A stretch of DNA of 64,000 bases from Galeruca laticollis (lineage: Eukaryota > Arthropoda > Insecta > Coleoptera > Chrysomelidae): contig OY998178.1 in assembly GCA_963921935.1 (NCBI GenBank), positions 198,370,862-198,434,861 on the forward strand. Reading direction: 5' to 3'. The position numbers were made by a program, and so were the translations under genes. This document shows positions 52,472 to 62,526 of the stretch, piece after piece (position 1 is the stretch's first letter; every line of letters starts with the position of its first letter). Below the pieces are notes generated by a model. The model did not search any database. It was not told the origin of the DNA and was given only the letters and a program-made list of their open reading frames with translations.

Positions 52472-53330
52472 CTAAAATAAATAATAAACTAAGTATACTT
52501 AGGCACCTAATACCTAAAAGAACTAAGTAGTATCTATGGAAATATAGGCCCAGAGAACTTTGACTAATTATACCCAAATACCTAAGTATACTAGTAGGTC
52601 ATATTAAAGCACTTTAACTTACCGTTGTTTGTTCTGCACTGCAGTAGGATAAACAAATGAAAAATCCTAGGTCGTACCTATAGGTACGAGTAAACTTCGA
52701 TGTTACTATCTATCACTCGATGTTTTGTTTTTGTATTTCACTAGCTATTTTTGATGACCTCCGACCTCGAGGAATGTCGCAATAATTGTGGAATCAAAAA
52801 ACCTAATCTTCCCTTTTATATATTTTCTATCAAAAGGAAAGCCGATTTACTTCATATTTACATGATACTTAATCCAATAGCATCAAGGCTTATTTCGCAA
52901 AACTACGGTATAGCGGTAAAACAAAAGTGCGGCACGCGCACACAAGCCTTTGAAAATGACCGCCAAACGTCCCCGGGAATTTCAATTTGAACTTTATAGA
53001 TAGCATCCTAATATAGTCGAGTTAGAAATGATTGTCGGCGTGGTGTGAAACGAATCAAAACAAACAGGTGCCGGTGCCGGCTCGCGCCTTTGGTAGCGAT
53101 GCGACTTTACGCCAATTTAATCTTTATGAATCTGTTTTAAGACTGATTTCACGTTGAAACAAAAGTTATTGTGTATATTAAAATAGAGTAGGTAGGAAAA
53201 GGAGTAAGTAGCCTTGCTTTGCTACCGTACGCCCGACGTCGGCAAGGGCGCAGTGGTGTCAGGGCGTTCGACGCTCGGCGCCCCCTTAGACCCGGCGCCT
53301 GAGTGCGCCGCACACACTGCACTATAGGTA
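50136..53330 (-). mobile_element. Second hAT element (ZMYM1-like), minus strand
   Basis: Coding sequence runs from 52471 down to 50136 in hAT order. A GC-rich block at 53220-53330 (CGACGTCGGCAAGGGCGCAG, GTTCGACGCTCGGCGCCCCC, CGCACACACTGCACTATA) resembles the subterminal region of this hAT type and may be near its 5' end, but the exact ends and target duplication were not found. Confidence 0.6.
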
Positions 53331-53874
53331 AAGATGCCTCTGCATTATGTCTTAACCATTTCCCAATGATTTGATATTTTAATTTTATAAGATATTGTAA
53401 GTACGAACCTGTACGAATCTCAATGAATGGAATATTTTAACTTTGTTGTCTTTACAATACTCTGTTGGCATTTCATTAAGACATATTTACTCAACGATTT
53501 ACTACTTTGTTGTAAGTAATAATGTATTTGCCTTTGTGCTTAGATAATTCTCACTTTCTATTTTTTACCACAAAACGATGGAGCATTCTTCTTATAATAG
53601 AATCTCTTCCATTCCTGAAATGTGTCATTTTTACTGGAGTTTTGATTTCATCAGAATTTATTAGTAATTTATTTTATTTTTTAAAGATGTTCTTCCGTTC
53701 CCAACACTATATATGGATGATATTCTCCTTTTTTACTATATAAAAAGATATCTAGTGATATTTAATGTCTTCAAGTACTTTGAGATCGATTTACCATCTA
53801 AATTATTACAAACTATTGTGTTAAGATCCTCTAGTTTTTAGAATCTAAGTACCTTTAGAACTCTGCCAGTGGTT
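52472..53874. other. Region without a gene; includes GC-rich block at 53220-53330
   Basis: Apart from the GC-rich block assigned tentatively to the hAT 5' end, the sequence is AT-rich. Open frames of 73-79 codons near 52751 and 53522 have no family support. Confidence 0.4.
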
Positions 53875-54060
53875 CGTTGCCGGGTGGATTGAGTAGCTCG
53901 GGAACGCCACTGCCGGTCCCAATCCCAGACAAAAGAGGAGGGTTCCTAGGTCAGGCTAGCAACCTACCTAGGGGAAAAAAACATAAAGCTCATAGAACCG
54001 AAACTTTGTCTCGGAACATAGTCCAGGCGCTAGATGGAGTTGAGTATGCAAAATGTGAGG
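53875..54060 (+). mobile_element. Fragment of RTE-type 5' region
   Basis: GCCGGGTGGATTGAGTAGCT, CGGGAACGCCACTGCCGGTC and the following GACAAAAGAGGAGGGTTCCT are characteristic of the 5' leader of an RTE element widespread in insects. The adjoining CGCTAGATGGAGTTGAGTAT and CAAAATGTGAGGACCG recur inverted at 59425-59465 just before the second RTE. No endonuclease follows, so only the leader is present. Confidence 0.5.
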
Positions 54061-54240
54061 ACCGGCAACTATGCTCAAATTCTTTTACCTGAGACCCTAA
54101 ATAATAGAAAATCACATGTTGCCGGCAGCTGTGCTGGTCTCTTTCCCTTTTACCCTTCCCCTTCACCCTGCTCGGCACGTTGCTGAGTCATAGCGCTTGG
54201 AGTAGTCAGTAGGAAAGAATTTGTAGCCCATAAAGGTTTA
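54061..54240. other. Spacer, nothing recognised
   Basis: Moderately GC-rich, without an ORF. TTTTTTCGCAG at 54271-54281, just past it, may be a splice acceptor for the following gene. Confidence 0.3.
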
Positions 54241-54326
54241 TTTTTGCGTATTTAAGTAATAATATTCAAGTTTTTTCGCAGTCGACTGTTTTATTAGTGT
54301 TATTTATTTAAATAAAAGCGCGGACA

Positions 54327-56092
54327 ATGTCACTACAAGTGATAAATGGGAAGAAGCGAAAGATAAATGAATTGTCGTGTTTGTTTTGTGATAAAACGGG
54401 TGATTTAGTGAAGAATCCAAAACCACAAACGTTTATTAGTATTAAAAAAGCAGCGGATCGCAGAAAAGATGATATTAGTAAGAAAATAGAAAGTGATACA
54501 GACTTTACTGCACACAATTGTTCCTGGGATCGAGCTTGTATTGCAACTTATATTAGTGAAGAGAAAATAAGGCGTCGAGAATTAGCTTTCCTAAAGCAGG
54601 AGAATGCCTCTACTTCCACCTCCTCTACAGAAGCAAATGTTTCAGGTAGCCAACGTGTTCGTCGGTCATCAAGAAGTGAATTAAAACTTGATACGAAACA
54701 GAAATGTTTAATCTGTAATATAGGGCTAATAATATCTAAGCTTCAATATTTGCAATATCACATCTTCTTCTTTTTTCTATAAACATATATTAATCCAATC
54801 ACAAGTTAGGTTACTTCTTGGTCTAGCCAAATATAACTACTAAACATCAGGTAGGCATAAAATGAAATGTAACTTCTGTCATTCTGACGATGATATTGAT
54901 TTATCGAAACAATTGTCAATTTTTTAGAATTTTCAATAACTTGTATTATATTGTGGAATTAACTAGAGACCTTGAGTTTCATTTAAAAACACAAGTTTAA
55001 TCTGTGGTAAACAAACAAGAAATAAGAACAAAACTCTTTTTTTATGTTCTGAAATTTCAGCAGCGGAACAAATTTTAAATACTGCCCGTTAAAAACAAGA
55101 TGATGTTTTCACAAAAATTGGCACTTGCGAACAACCAGCTGATTTATTTGCAATGGAAGTGAGGTATCATAAACATTGTTATCGTGATTATCTGCTACTA
55201 CCAAGAAATTCTGACAATCCAGCAGGCAGAGTTATATATTTGTGGAGGATTTGATGATCCAACAAAATGTTTCAAATTACAAGGTTCTTTATTTTTTGAA
55301 GTACCTGACCTGAATTCTAACCATTTAGAAGCGGATTCAAGGATGTTTTGTCACATATTTCACGCAGTGAAAATCAAACTTGGCCATATCATAATCATTA
55401 GTGCTGATACAGATGTTTTCATTCTCGGAATTTACTTCTGGAACAAGCTTGCACGTCTAGGCTGTTTAGGTTTATGGTTCGACGGTTCCTATAAGAAGAA
55501 ATTCATTTCAGGATGTCATTTGGCTGCTCAATCCCTTGGAGAAAATATTTGTGGTATTTTTCCAGCATTACACGCTCTGAGTAGTTGCGATTCGACTAGT
55601 AGATTTGGCTCGAAAAAAAATGCTTTAAAGGCTGCATCGTTGGATTTTGTACAAGAAGCTCTAAAGCATTTGGGAAATCCATACCTAAGTGTCGAACAGC
55701 TAAAAGAGTTGGAAAACATTTGCACCTATCTTTTTTCAAAAAAAAACTTAACAGCTGATGAACTTCGGTATAAGTTAATTTCCCAAAATATCTGTTTCGG
55801 CTTAAATTTATTAAAAGTTATTTGCACATCAGATGCTCTACATTTACATCTATTAAGAGCTTCAGCACAAACATATGTATGGATAAATGCTGACCAAACT
55901 CAACTACAGCCAATTGATTACACCTTGTTAGGCTATGAAAGGGAGGATGGTAATTTGTACCCACGACAAATGACCAAGCAACCACTGCCGGAATTGTTGA
56001 TTCAACCGTGTAAATGTGGATCCAATTGTAAAACAATGGCTTGCTCTTGTAAAAAATTACATATTTATTATATTTCTTTATGCAAATTGTGA
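54327..56092 (+). pseudogene. FEN1/PIN-like nuclease-like protein with zinc-binding N-terminus and Cys-rich tail
   Basis: Part 1 (54327-54716): MSLQVINGKKRKINELSCLF with CDKTGDLVKNP, AADRRKDDISKKI and CSWDRACIATYI, a Cys/His zinc-binding region, then CLIC. A SINE-like element (54717-54994) interrupts it. Part 2 resumes as CGKQTRNKNKTLFLCSEISA and AAEQILNTAR, a stop, then VRYHKHCYRDYL. A deletion follows near 55200-55250. Part 3 (to 56092): NHLEADSRMFCHIFHAVKIK, IIIISADTDVFILGIYF, FPALHALSSCDSTSRFGSKK and a tail CKCGSNCKTMACSCKK. The acidic ADTD motif and the GCDST..G.KK-like loop are reminiscent of the PIN fold and H3TH loop of FEN1/XPG nucleases. The family recurs in metazoan genomes and is probably transposon-derived. 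Its function is not established. The gene is dead here. Confidence 0.5.
54717..54994 (+). mobile_element. SINE-like element, longest copy, with 11-bp target duplication
   Basis: The 278-bp insert is flanked by GTTTAATCTGT at 54706-54716 and 54995-55005. Removing it rejoins CLIC with GKQTRNK of the interrupted gene. Family blocks, in sense order: GGGCTAATAATATCTAAGCT, TTCTTGGTCTAGCCAAATAT, CATCAGGTAGGCAT, ACTTCTGTCATTCTGACGAT, AACAATTGTCAATTTTTTAG, TGTGGAATTAACTAGAGACC and GAGTTTCATTTAAAAACACA. It ends in a short A-rich tail. No ORF; no convincing pol III boxes were identified. Confidence 0.8.
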
Positions 56093-56565
56093 CGATGTTA
56101 CTTTTTAATGTTTTCATTTCCAGCAACCATGCAGTATAAATTTCATTTTATTTAATAATTAAATCGCCTCTTTCGAAATTTAACTCTGAGTATTTATTTT
56201 ATATAAATGTACTGCTTCTGAGACATCCGGTATATCCTTTCGTCAAGTTCACTTAAACCAGTCTGCTAATGTGCGCGCATTTTCAAAATTTTAAGGAGGA
56301 GACTTCGTAAGTGGGGTAGGAGAATTTAATAAAAGGACGTAGCATACAGGTAAACGGGGCTTTTTCTTTCTTTTCCTGCTTGAAAATTACTTTGTGTTTA
56401 CGCCTAATCTGTGGCTGGTTTTTGTGAACCAGGTAAGTGGATATAAATTTTTGTTTTTTCTGTGAATAGCTATTATCATCCAACGCTTAGCCGCTTTTAT
56501 TTTAACGTTCGAATTCATAGTATTTGTGTACAATTCCGAAGTTAGAACATATAGTTTTAGATACA
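56093..56565. other. Spacer, nothing recognised
   Basis: AT-rich, without an ORF with support. It leads into the 288-bp satellite. Confidence 0.4.
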
Positions 56566-58015
56566 ACATATAGAGTCACTTTTATCTGAATATTTAATCC
56601 CGTCCAACAAGCCGTTGTACTGTTAAAATTTAGTTTCTTTTGCATTTGCTTAGAAAAATCTCGTCTGGATTCGCTGCTGAGCAGGGATCAATTCGGGAGG
56701 CCTCTAAGGCAGATTTAATTTAAGAGATACGAAATAATCTCAGAAGTATTCGCTGCTGAGCAGGGATACCTAAGAGAGGTTTTCGCATTCTGCTGGTAGT
56801 TGTCATTATCTGAGAATTTGATTTCGTACAATAGGCTGTTGTTTGTTAGTGAAACATATAGAGTCACTTTTATCTGAATATTTAATCCCGTCCAACATGC
56901 CGTTGTACTGTTAAAATTTAGTTTCTTTTGCATTTGCTTAGAAAAATCTCGTCTGGATTCGCTGCTGAGCAGGGATCAATTCGGGAGGCCTCTAAGGCAG
57001 GTTTAATTTAAGAGATACGAAATAATCTCAGAAGTATTCGCTGCTGAGCAGGGATACCCGAGAGAGGTTTTCGCATTCTGCTGGTAGTTGTCATTATCTG
57101 AGAATTTGATTTCGTACAATAGGCTGTTGTTTGTTAGTAAAACATATAGAGTCACTTTTATCTGAATATTTAATCCCGTCCAACAAGCCGTTGTTCTGTT
57201 AAAATTTAGTTTCTTTTGCATTTGCTTAGAAAAATCTCGTCTGGATTCGCTGCTGAGCAGGGATCAATTCGGGAGGCCTCTGCGGCAGGTTTAATTTAAG
57301 AGATACGAAATAATCTCAGATGTATTCGCTGCTGAGCAGGGATACCCAAGAGAGGTTTTCGCATTCTGCTGGTAGTTGTCATTATCTGAGAATTTGATTT
57401 CGTACAATAGGCTGTTGTTTGTTAGTAAAACATATAGAGTCACTTTTATCTGAATATTTAATCCCGTCCAACAAGCCGTTGTTCTGTTAAAATTTAGTTT
57501 CTTTTGCATTTGCTTAGAAAAATCTCGTCTGGATTCGCTGCTGAGCAGGGATCAATTCGGGAGGCCTCTAAGGCAGATTTAATTTAAGAGATACGAAATA
57601 ATCTCCGAAGTATTCGCTGCTGAGCAGGGATACCCAAGAGAGGTTTTCGCATCCTGCTGGTAGTTTTCATTATCTGAGAATTTGATTTCGTACAATAGGC
57701 TGTTGTTTGTTAGTAAAATGTTAGATACAACATATAAAGTCTAGTTTATCGGCGTATTTAATCCCGCTGAATAGGCCGTCGTACTGTTAAGAAAATTTAG
57801 TTCGTTTGCACCTGTTTAGAAAAATCTCGTCTGGATTCGCTGCTGAGCAGGGATCAATTCGAGAGGCATATAAGGCAGATTTAATTTAAGGGATACGAAA
57901 TAATCTCAGAAGTATTCGCTGCTGAGCAGGGGTGCCCAAGAGAGGTTTTCGCATTCTGCTAGTAGTTTTCATTATCTGAGAATTTGATCTTGTACGATAG
58001 GCCATTGTGTTGATC
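56566..58015. repeat. Satellite, five units of about 288 bp
   Basis: Units start with ACATATAGAGTCACTTTTAT at 56566, 56854, 57142 and 57430 (exactly 288 bp apart), with a more diverged fifth at 57730 after a 300-bp fourth unit. Each contains ATTCGCTGCTGAGCAGGGAT twice, 79 bp apart. The three middle units are nearly identical; the outer ones keep a TTAGATACA extension at their start. Open frames of 72 codons on the minus strand recur in three units because 288 is divisible by three; there is no sign of a real protein. Confidence 0.9.
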
Positions 58016-58350
58016 AGTAAAACCTAGTTTAGTTGAATCTAGTGAAATCGCTAAGAAATTCCGGTGGCTATTGAGATTAACCTAGCCGCCGAGACTAGTT
58101 AGTTGATTATTTTCTTCCGCTTTATTTAAAAGGTACACAAATACTAAGAACCGATATAGTACGCTCTGTTAGTGCAACCATAACGCTTTCTCTGTGCATT
58201 TTGACATATTATCACTAGGAACTTTGTATTGTTTTCACCTGCTATGTACTAGTAGAATTCTGCACGTTATTTTCCGCCTCCGTTGTAAAATAGCTAGAAT
58301 ATTTATTGCTTGGTGTCAGTCCGCTTTTGGTTTGATTAGTAACGTAGATC
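58016..58350. other. Spacer between the two satellites
   Basis: No repeats or gene recognised. The minus-strand frame of the 90-bp repeat continues through part of it (58242-58350) without repeats. Confidence 0.4.
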
Positions 58351-58835
58351 TTTAGTAGTAGATTTTGATATTTTTGCAATCTCCCATTTATGTAAAATTC
58401 AATTTTATTTGTGGAATTAAAATTAATAATTTCTCCAGTAGCGAGTAGTTTATTTTGATATTTTTGTAATTTCTCATTTATATAAAATTCAATTCTATTT
58501 GTGGAATAAAAATTAATAATTTCTCCAGTAGCGAGTAGTTTATTTTGATATTTTTGTAATTTCTCATTTATATAAAATTCAATTCTATTTGTGGAATAAA
58601 AGTTAATAATTTCTCCAGCAGCGAGTAGTTTATTTTGATATCTTTGCAGTTTCTCATTTATGTAAAATTCGATTTTATTTGTGGAATTAAAATTAATAAT
58701 TTCTCCAGTAGCGAGTAGTTTATTTTGATATTTTTGAAATCTCTCATTTATGTAAAATTCAATTTTATTTGTGGAATTAAAATTAATAATTTCTCCAGTA
58801 GCGAGTAGTTTCATTTGTTTGATAGTGGTAAGCAA
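58242..58835 (-). CDS. Hypothetical protein with five 30-residue repeats
   Basis: 197 codons: MLTTIKQM, then five units with GEIINF.STNKIEFYINE.LQ, then a unique tail (LLKIYVTNQTKSGLTPSNKY). No family is recognised, and no signal peptide or membrane segment is seen. The ATG at 58835 is the only one upstream of the repeats. The protein is supported only by the open frame across a 90-bp repeat, so its reality is doubtful. Confidence 0.2.
   Translation of the reverse strand: MLTTIKQMKLLATGEIINFNSTNKIEFYINERFQKYQNKLLATGEIINFNSTNKIEFYINEKLQRYQNKLLAAGEIINFYSTNRIEFYINEKLQKYQNKLLATGEIINFYSTNRIEFYINEKLQKYQNKLLATGEIINFNSTNKIEFYINGRLQKYQNLLLKIYVTNQTKSGLTPSNKYSSYFTTEAENNVQNSTST
58351..58800 (-). repeat. 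90-bp tandem repeat, five units, open on the minus strand
   Basis: GCGAGTAGTTT recurs at 58441, 58531, 58621, 58711 and 58801, exactly 90 bp apart. On the minus strand the array is open (58835-58242) and encodes five copies of a 30-residue unit like KLLATGEIINFNSTNKIEFY plus INEKLQKYQN. Substitutions between units are partly amino-acid changing (N/Y, K/R, T/A). It may be a coding repeat in a longer protein of a mobile element, or a satellite whose length happens to keep the frame. Confidence 0.85.
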
Positions 58836-59529
58836 TTAAAGCCTGTTTGCACACTACGTATCCGGAAAGGTCCATAACAACAGACCCCTGGAATTACTGA
58901 ACCTCCATCTGTGGCTACCCTGGTAACTCTCGACGCCGTATTTTCGAGAGTTCGGTGGAGTAAACCACCCCAAAAAATCTGGCGCCCGAGGAAATCTAGG
59001 AATTACCGAAGCCGTGGGTGTCATAGTGACGTCCGTGAGTCTTATAAGGGAAAAAAGCACGTCACAAAATGCATAAATAACGATTGTCAGAATAAAAAAG
59101 ATTGATAATTATCATTTTTTCATTTATAATATATTAAAATTTGATTTTTTTGAATTAAAAATTTTTTTGTTCAATAATAATTGTTTTTATTTTTAATTTT
59201 CCTGTTGTTTTTTCACTTGACAAGTTGTAAGTATCTTTAATCATAAAAATCAATTGGATATTCTCACTAAAACAATCGTTATAATGATATCAAAGTATGT
59301 CTTCAGTCCATTTACTAGATATCTAAGGGGGTGGGATGTAAAAAAAATGGATCAATATGGCTCCTGGCAACATCCAGAATCATAATCTGCATGCTTTTCT
59401 GAGTTCAAAACTATACACCGAATGCGGTCCTCACATTTTGCACACTCAACTCCATCCAGCGCCCGCTCTAATAGGATTGGATTGAAAGTGACGACTCATG
59501 CTGGAAAAATGATTAAGAATTGGAAAAAA
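58836..59529. other. Spacer before the second RTE
   Basis: 58850-59060 is relatively GC-rich (GGTGGAGTAAACCACCCC near 58955 is a small inverted pair) and without a recognised family. 59425-59470 is an inverted copy of part of 54030-54065. The rest is AT-rich. Confidence 0.4.
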
Positions 59530-60604
59530 GGGACATTATACGATTTGCAGCCTGGAACGTAAGGTCCTTCAATAGTAAAGATCAACAATTGATATAATAG
59601 AATTAAACGATCATAAAATTGACATATGCGCACTATAGGAAACAAAAAAGAATGGGAAAGGTCAGAGAGAATACAGGGATTACTTCTTGATATATAGCGG
59701 AGTGGGTAAAAACGAACGTGCAAAAGAAGAAGTAGCAATTGCTCTACACAAAAAATGCAAGGAAAATATAAAGGGATGTGAGTACATATCTTCAAGAATA
59801 TTGGTTATACAATTAAACACAGGAAACCAGGAACTGTTCGCCATTTCGGCGTATGCACCAGAGGAGAGCAAAACAAAGCTAGAAAGGGAACAGTTTTATG
59901 ATCAACTCCAGAATGTCAACGAGTCGATACCACGGAATAAGCCAATGGTAATGCTAAGAGATTTTGGTGTTGGCAATGACACACTGCCGGGAATTAAACA
60001 GCGGTTCAACGAAGAAGTATTGAACCACAATGGAGAGCTTTTAGTTAACATCTGTGCACTTAATGAGTTACGCATCCATAACACCTTTTTTGATAACAAA
60101 CCACAATACAAATATACTTTCGGTAACACGCGAGGACAGCAATCAAAGATTGATTATATAATAACTAACATAAATTTGCAACCACCCCAGATACTGGACA
60201 TAAGAACTCTTAATTCAGCTAAAATCAGTAGCGACCACAAATTGGTACTTGGAAGGATCAAAATGAAATTAAAACTTTATAAAAGCACAAAATCTGGGGA
60301 AAAGATATGCGTGGAATCGGTGTATGATGAGTCAACCCGGAAATTATATCAAAGACGTCTCACGGAAAAATTAGAGAGGGAACCAATAGATGAGACAGAT
60401 GACATTAACAACAGCTGGGAGAAATTGAAACGAAATATTAGAGAGGCAGCACCTGAAGCACTGGGAACACGAAAGACAAAACAAGGAGAGACATGTCCCA
60501 ACAGGACGCCCTGGTTCTGTGAAGAAATCAAAGAGCAATGTGAGAGGAAAAGAACAGCTTATGTAAAATACAGATCAACACAGTCCCTGGAGGATTACAG
60601 ATAG
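59530..60604 (+). pseudogene. RTE endonuclease domain
   Basis: IRFAAWNVRSFNSKDQ starts the APE fold. Stops follow in the region that should carry the catalytic ETK motif (59590-59690). From 59687 the frame is open: SGVGKNERAKEEVAIALHKK, VIQLNTGNQELFAISAYAPE, PMVMLRDFGVGN (GDFN in intact relatives, here RDFG), NTFFDNKPQYKYTFGNTRGQ, KIDYIITNINLQPPQI, SDHKLVLGRIKM (the Asp-His pair). The remaining part is the linker (RTPWFCEEIKEQCERKR). The open frame is 305 codons and ends at a TAG. Key residues are partly lost, so it is inactive. Confidence 0.75.
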
Positions 60605-61514
60605 TAAAAGAGAATTAGAAACATCACCAATACGTTAGTGAGACATGTCAAGAACAAACACTGGGAAGCTTTTTCGAAGTGGATGGAAAGCGACTTCTAC
60701 GGACTCCAAAGACAGATATGGCGGCTAATAAGGGACCAGAGAAAAGAGATACATGAGCTGATTAACAGTAATCGTATACCGAAAGAGGATTGGGTGAAAT
60801 ATCTGAAGGAATTATACAAGAAACAGAACATTGAAAATGAACTTCACACACCTGAAATAATGATTAACGACGACATACATGTGAGTAGGGAAGACATAGA
60901 ATCTGCTGTAAAAAATTTAAAAAACAGAAAAAGCGCAGGGCCTGATGGTACTACCAATGAGCTGTTGAAGTATGGAGGAGAGTGTCTGATTGAACAACTG
61001 AAAACGCTTATTGACAAAATCTTATACCAACATAGAATCCCCGACGAATGGAGAAACAGTACAACAACTCTCCTATTCAAAAAAGGCGACAAGAAGGTAC
61101 CTGCTAATTATAGAGGAATCAATCTCCTCTCCACTTCCTTGAAATTAACAACAAAAATCCTCACAAATAAAACTAATGAGCACATTTCCTTGGTAGACGA
61201 ACAGCAAGGATTCCGTTCAGGAAGATCATGCAGGGACGCGGTGTTCATTATAAGCATGCTATGCTCACTCCCACTATAAATTTTATCATGTTTATTTAGT
61301 TATACCACCCGTCGCCGGTAGCGCTACATAATCAATGAACTGTCAGATTTTTAAAATCTCGCCATTTCTATAACCTCCATCTCATTTTGATACTTCGATC
61401 GCCATTATCAGCCATTGCTTTCGTTTGTATATTATACGGTTATTATTATATTAATTTGTATAAACAGACATTTTTGTGCTTTTCAAGTGATTGTGTATAT
61501 TAAACATTAACAAT

Positions 61515-62526
61515 ATGGTTCAATACTGTATTGTTCCCACTTGTAAAAATACAAGTAAAGACATTAAAATGCATCTCCTTCCTAAACAAACTTAAAAGCA
61601 AATGCAGTTCCAAACTTATATATACCAGCACCAACAAGAAGTATGGAGGAATTACCTGAGAAGAACCATGACATTGTTGAATCCCAAGGTAATGTACAAT
61701 ACTATTGTGGAAATTGACCCATATCATAAGTAGTCGTAGCAAAAACTGGTTTTAGGAAATGTATTTTAATCTGACAGCGAAAAACACGAAAAAGTAATTA
61801 ATTGTAGTTTCATCAGCTTGCTTCATAATTATGAGGAGCAGTCCAGTAAATATGAAAATTTAGATTTGCTACACTATAATTGAAGTTCTCACTAGGAATC
61901 GTTTTCAGTGTGTGCTATTGAATATGTCAAAAATAGACAAAGCCACAAACTTTGTTGTATATTACAAAAGTTAAAAGCGATTTGGCCTATTTATTTTTGT
62001 TTTGCTAAAAAAATTTTCTGATGATGCTTTAAAAAAGTTTCATTTTGACTTAGCAAATATAACTAAAGCTTTTACTATTACAGGTTCAGAGTCATATCCT
62101 GCCATCGCCTCCTGCAGCACTCCAACTACCTCGAACACCATTCTTACTACATTAAAGACACCCAGCAAACGTAAAGGTAAATTTTTAGAGTATGTAGAAA
62201 GTTTACTGTTTTGACCCTTACTTTGTTGAAACTAACTGTTTCTAAATAATTCCAGACTATATTTAAAAAAGTAATATGTAAAAAGTGAATCGCAATAATA
62301 AATGTAAGTAAAAAATAGTACATATAATATTTTTTCAGATATTAAACAAAGATTGAATTTACTAAGCCATGGAGATTCAAGTAGAGCCATTCAGCTAACG
62401 CCCAAAGCTAGAAAATTTTATGGAATTGCCAAAAACATGGTTTCACTAGCCAGAAAAATTGACAGACAAAATTCCGGTGTACGAAAACAACTGTTTGAGA
62501 TTAAAAAAGAGTTGAATTATAAATAA
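61515..62526 (+). pseudogene. THAP protein remnants
   Basis: ATG at 61515: MVQYCIVPTCKNTSKDIKMH with LLPKQ, the C..C beginning of a THAP domain, then a stop after 26 codons. A frame at 62002-62214 (DDALKKFHFDLANITKAFTI, TTLKTPSKRKGK) and one at 62340-62526 (IQLTPKARKFYGIAKNMVSL, ARKIDRQNSGVRKQLFEIKK) may be later exons of the same protein; a piece of the SINE-like repeat lies between them (62217-62275). The second half of the THAP domain is missing. Confidence 0.5.
62217..62275. repeat. SINE-like repeat fragment
   Basis: GACCCTTACTTTGTTGAAAC then TAACTGTTTCTAAATAATTC match both ends of the family (GACCCTTACTTGATTTATCC at 44597 and AACTGTTTCTAAATAACTC at 47552). The middle is missing. Confidence 0.45.

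Noticed and set aside
56715..57509. Repeated 72-codon frames on the minus strand
   Set aside because: Their repetition follows from the 288-bp period being a multiple of three; the sequence has no protein features and the outer units do not keep the frame.
56566..58015. Satellite-encoded hammerhead ribozyme
   Set aside because: The CTGATGA and GAAAC core was not found in the unit; GCTGCTGAGCAG is only a short hairpin.
56566..58800. CRISPR-like repeat array
   Set aside because: Units are continuous tandem copies without unique spacers, in an arthropod-like genome.
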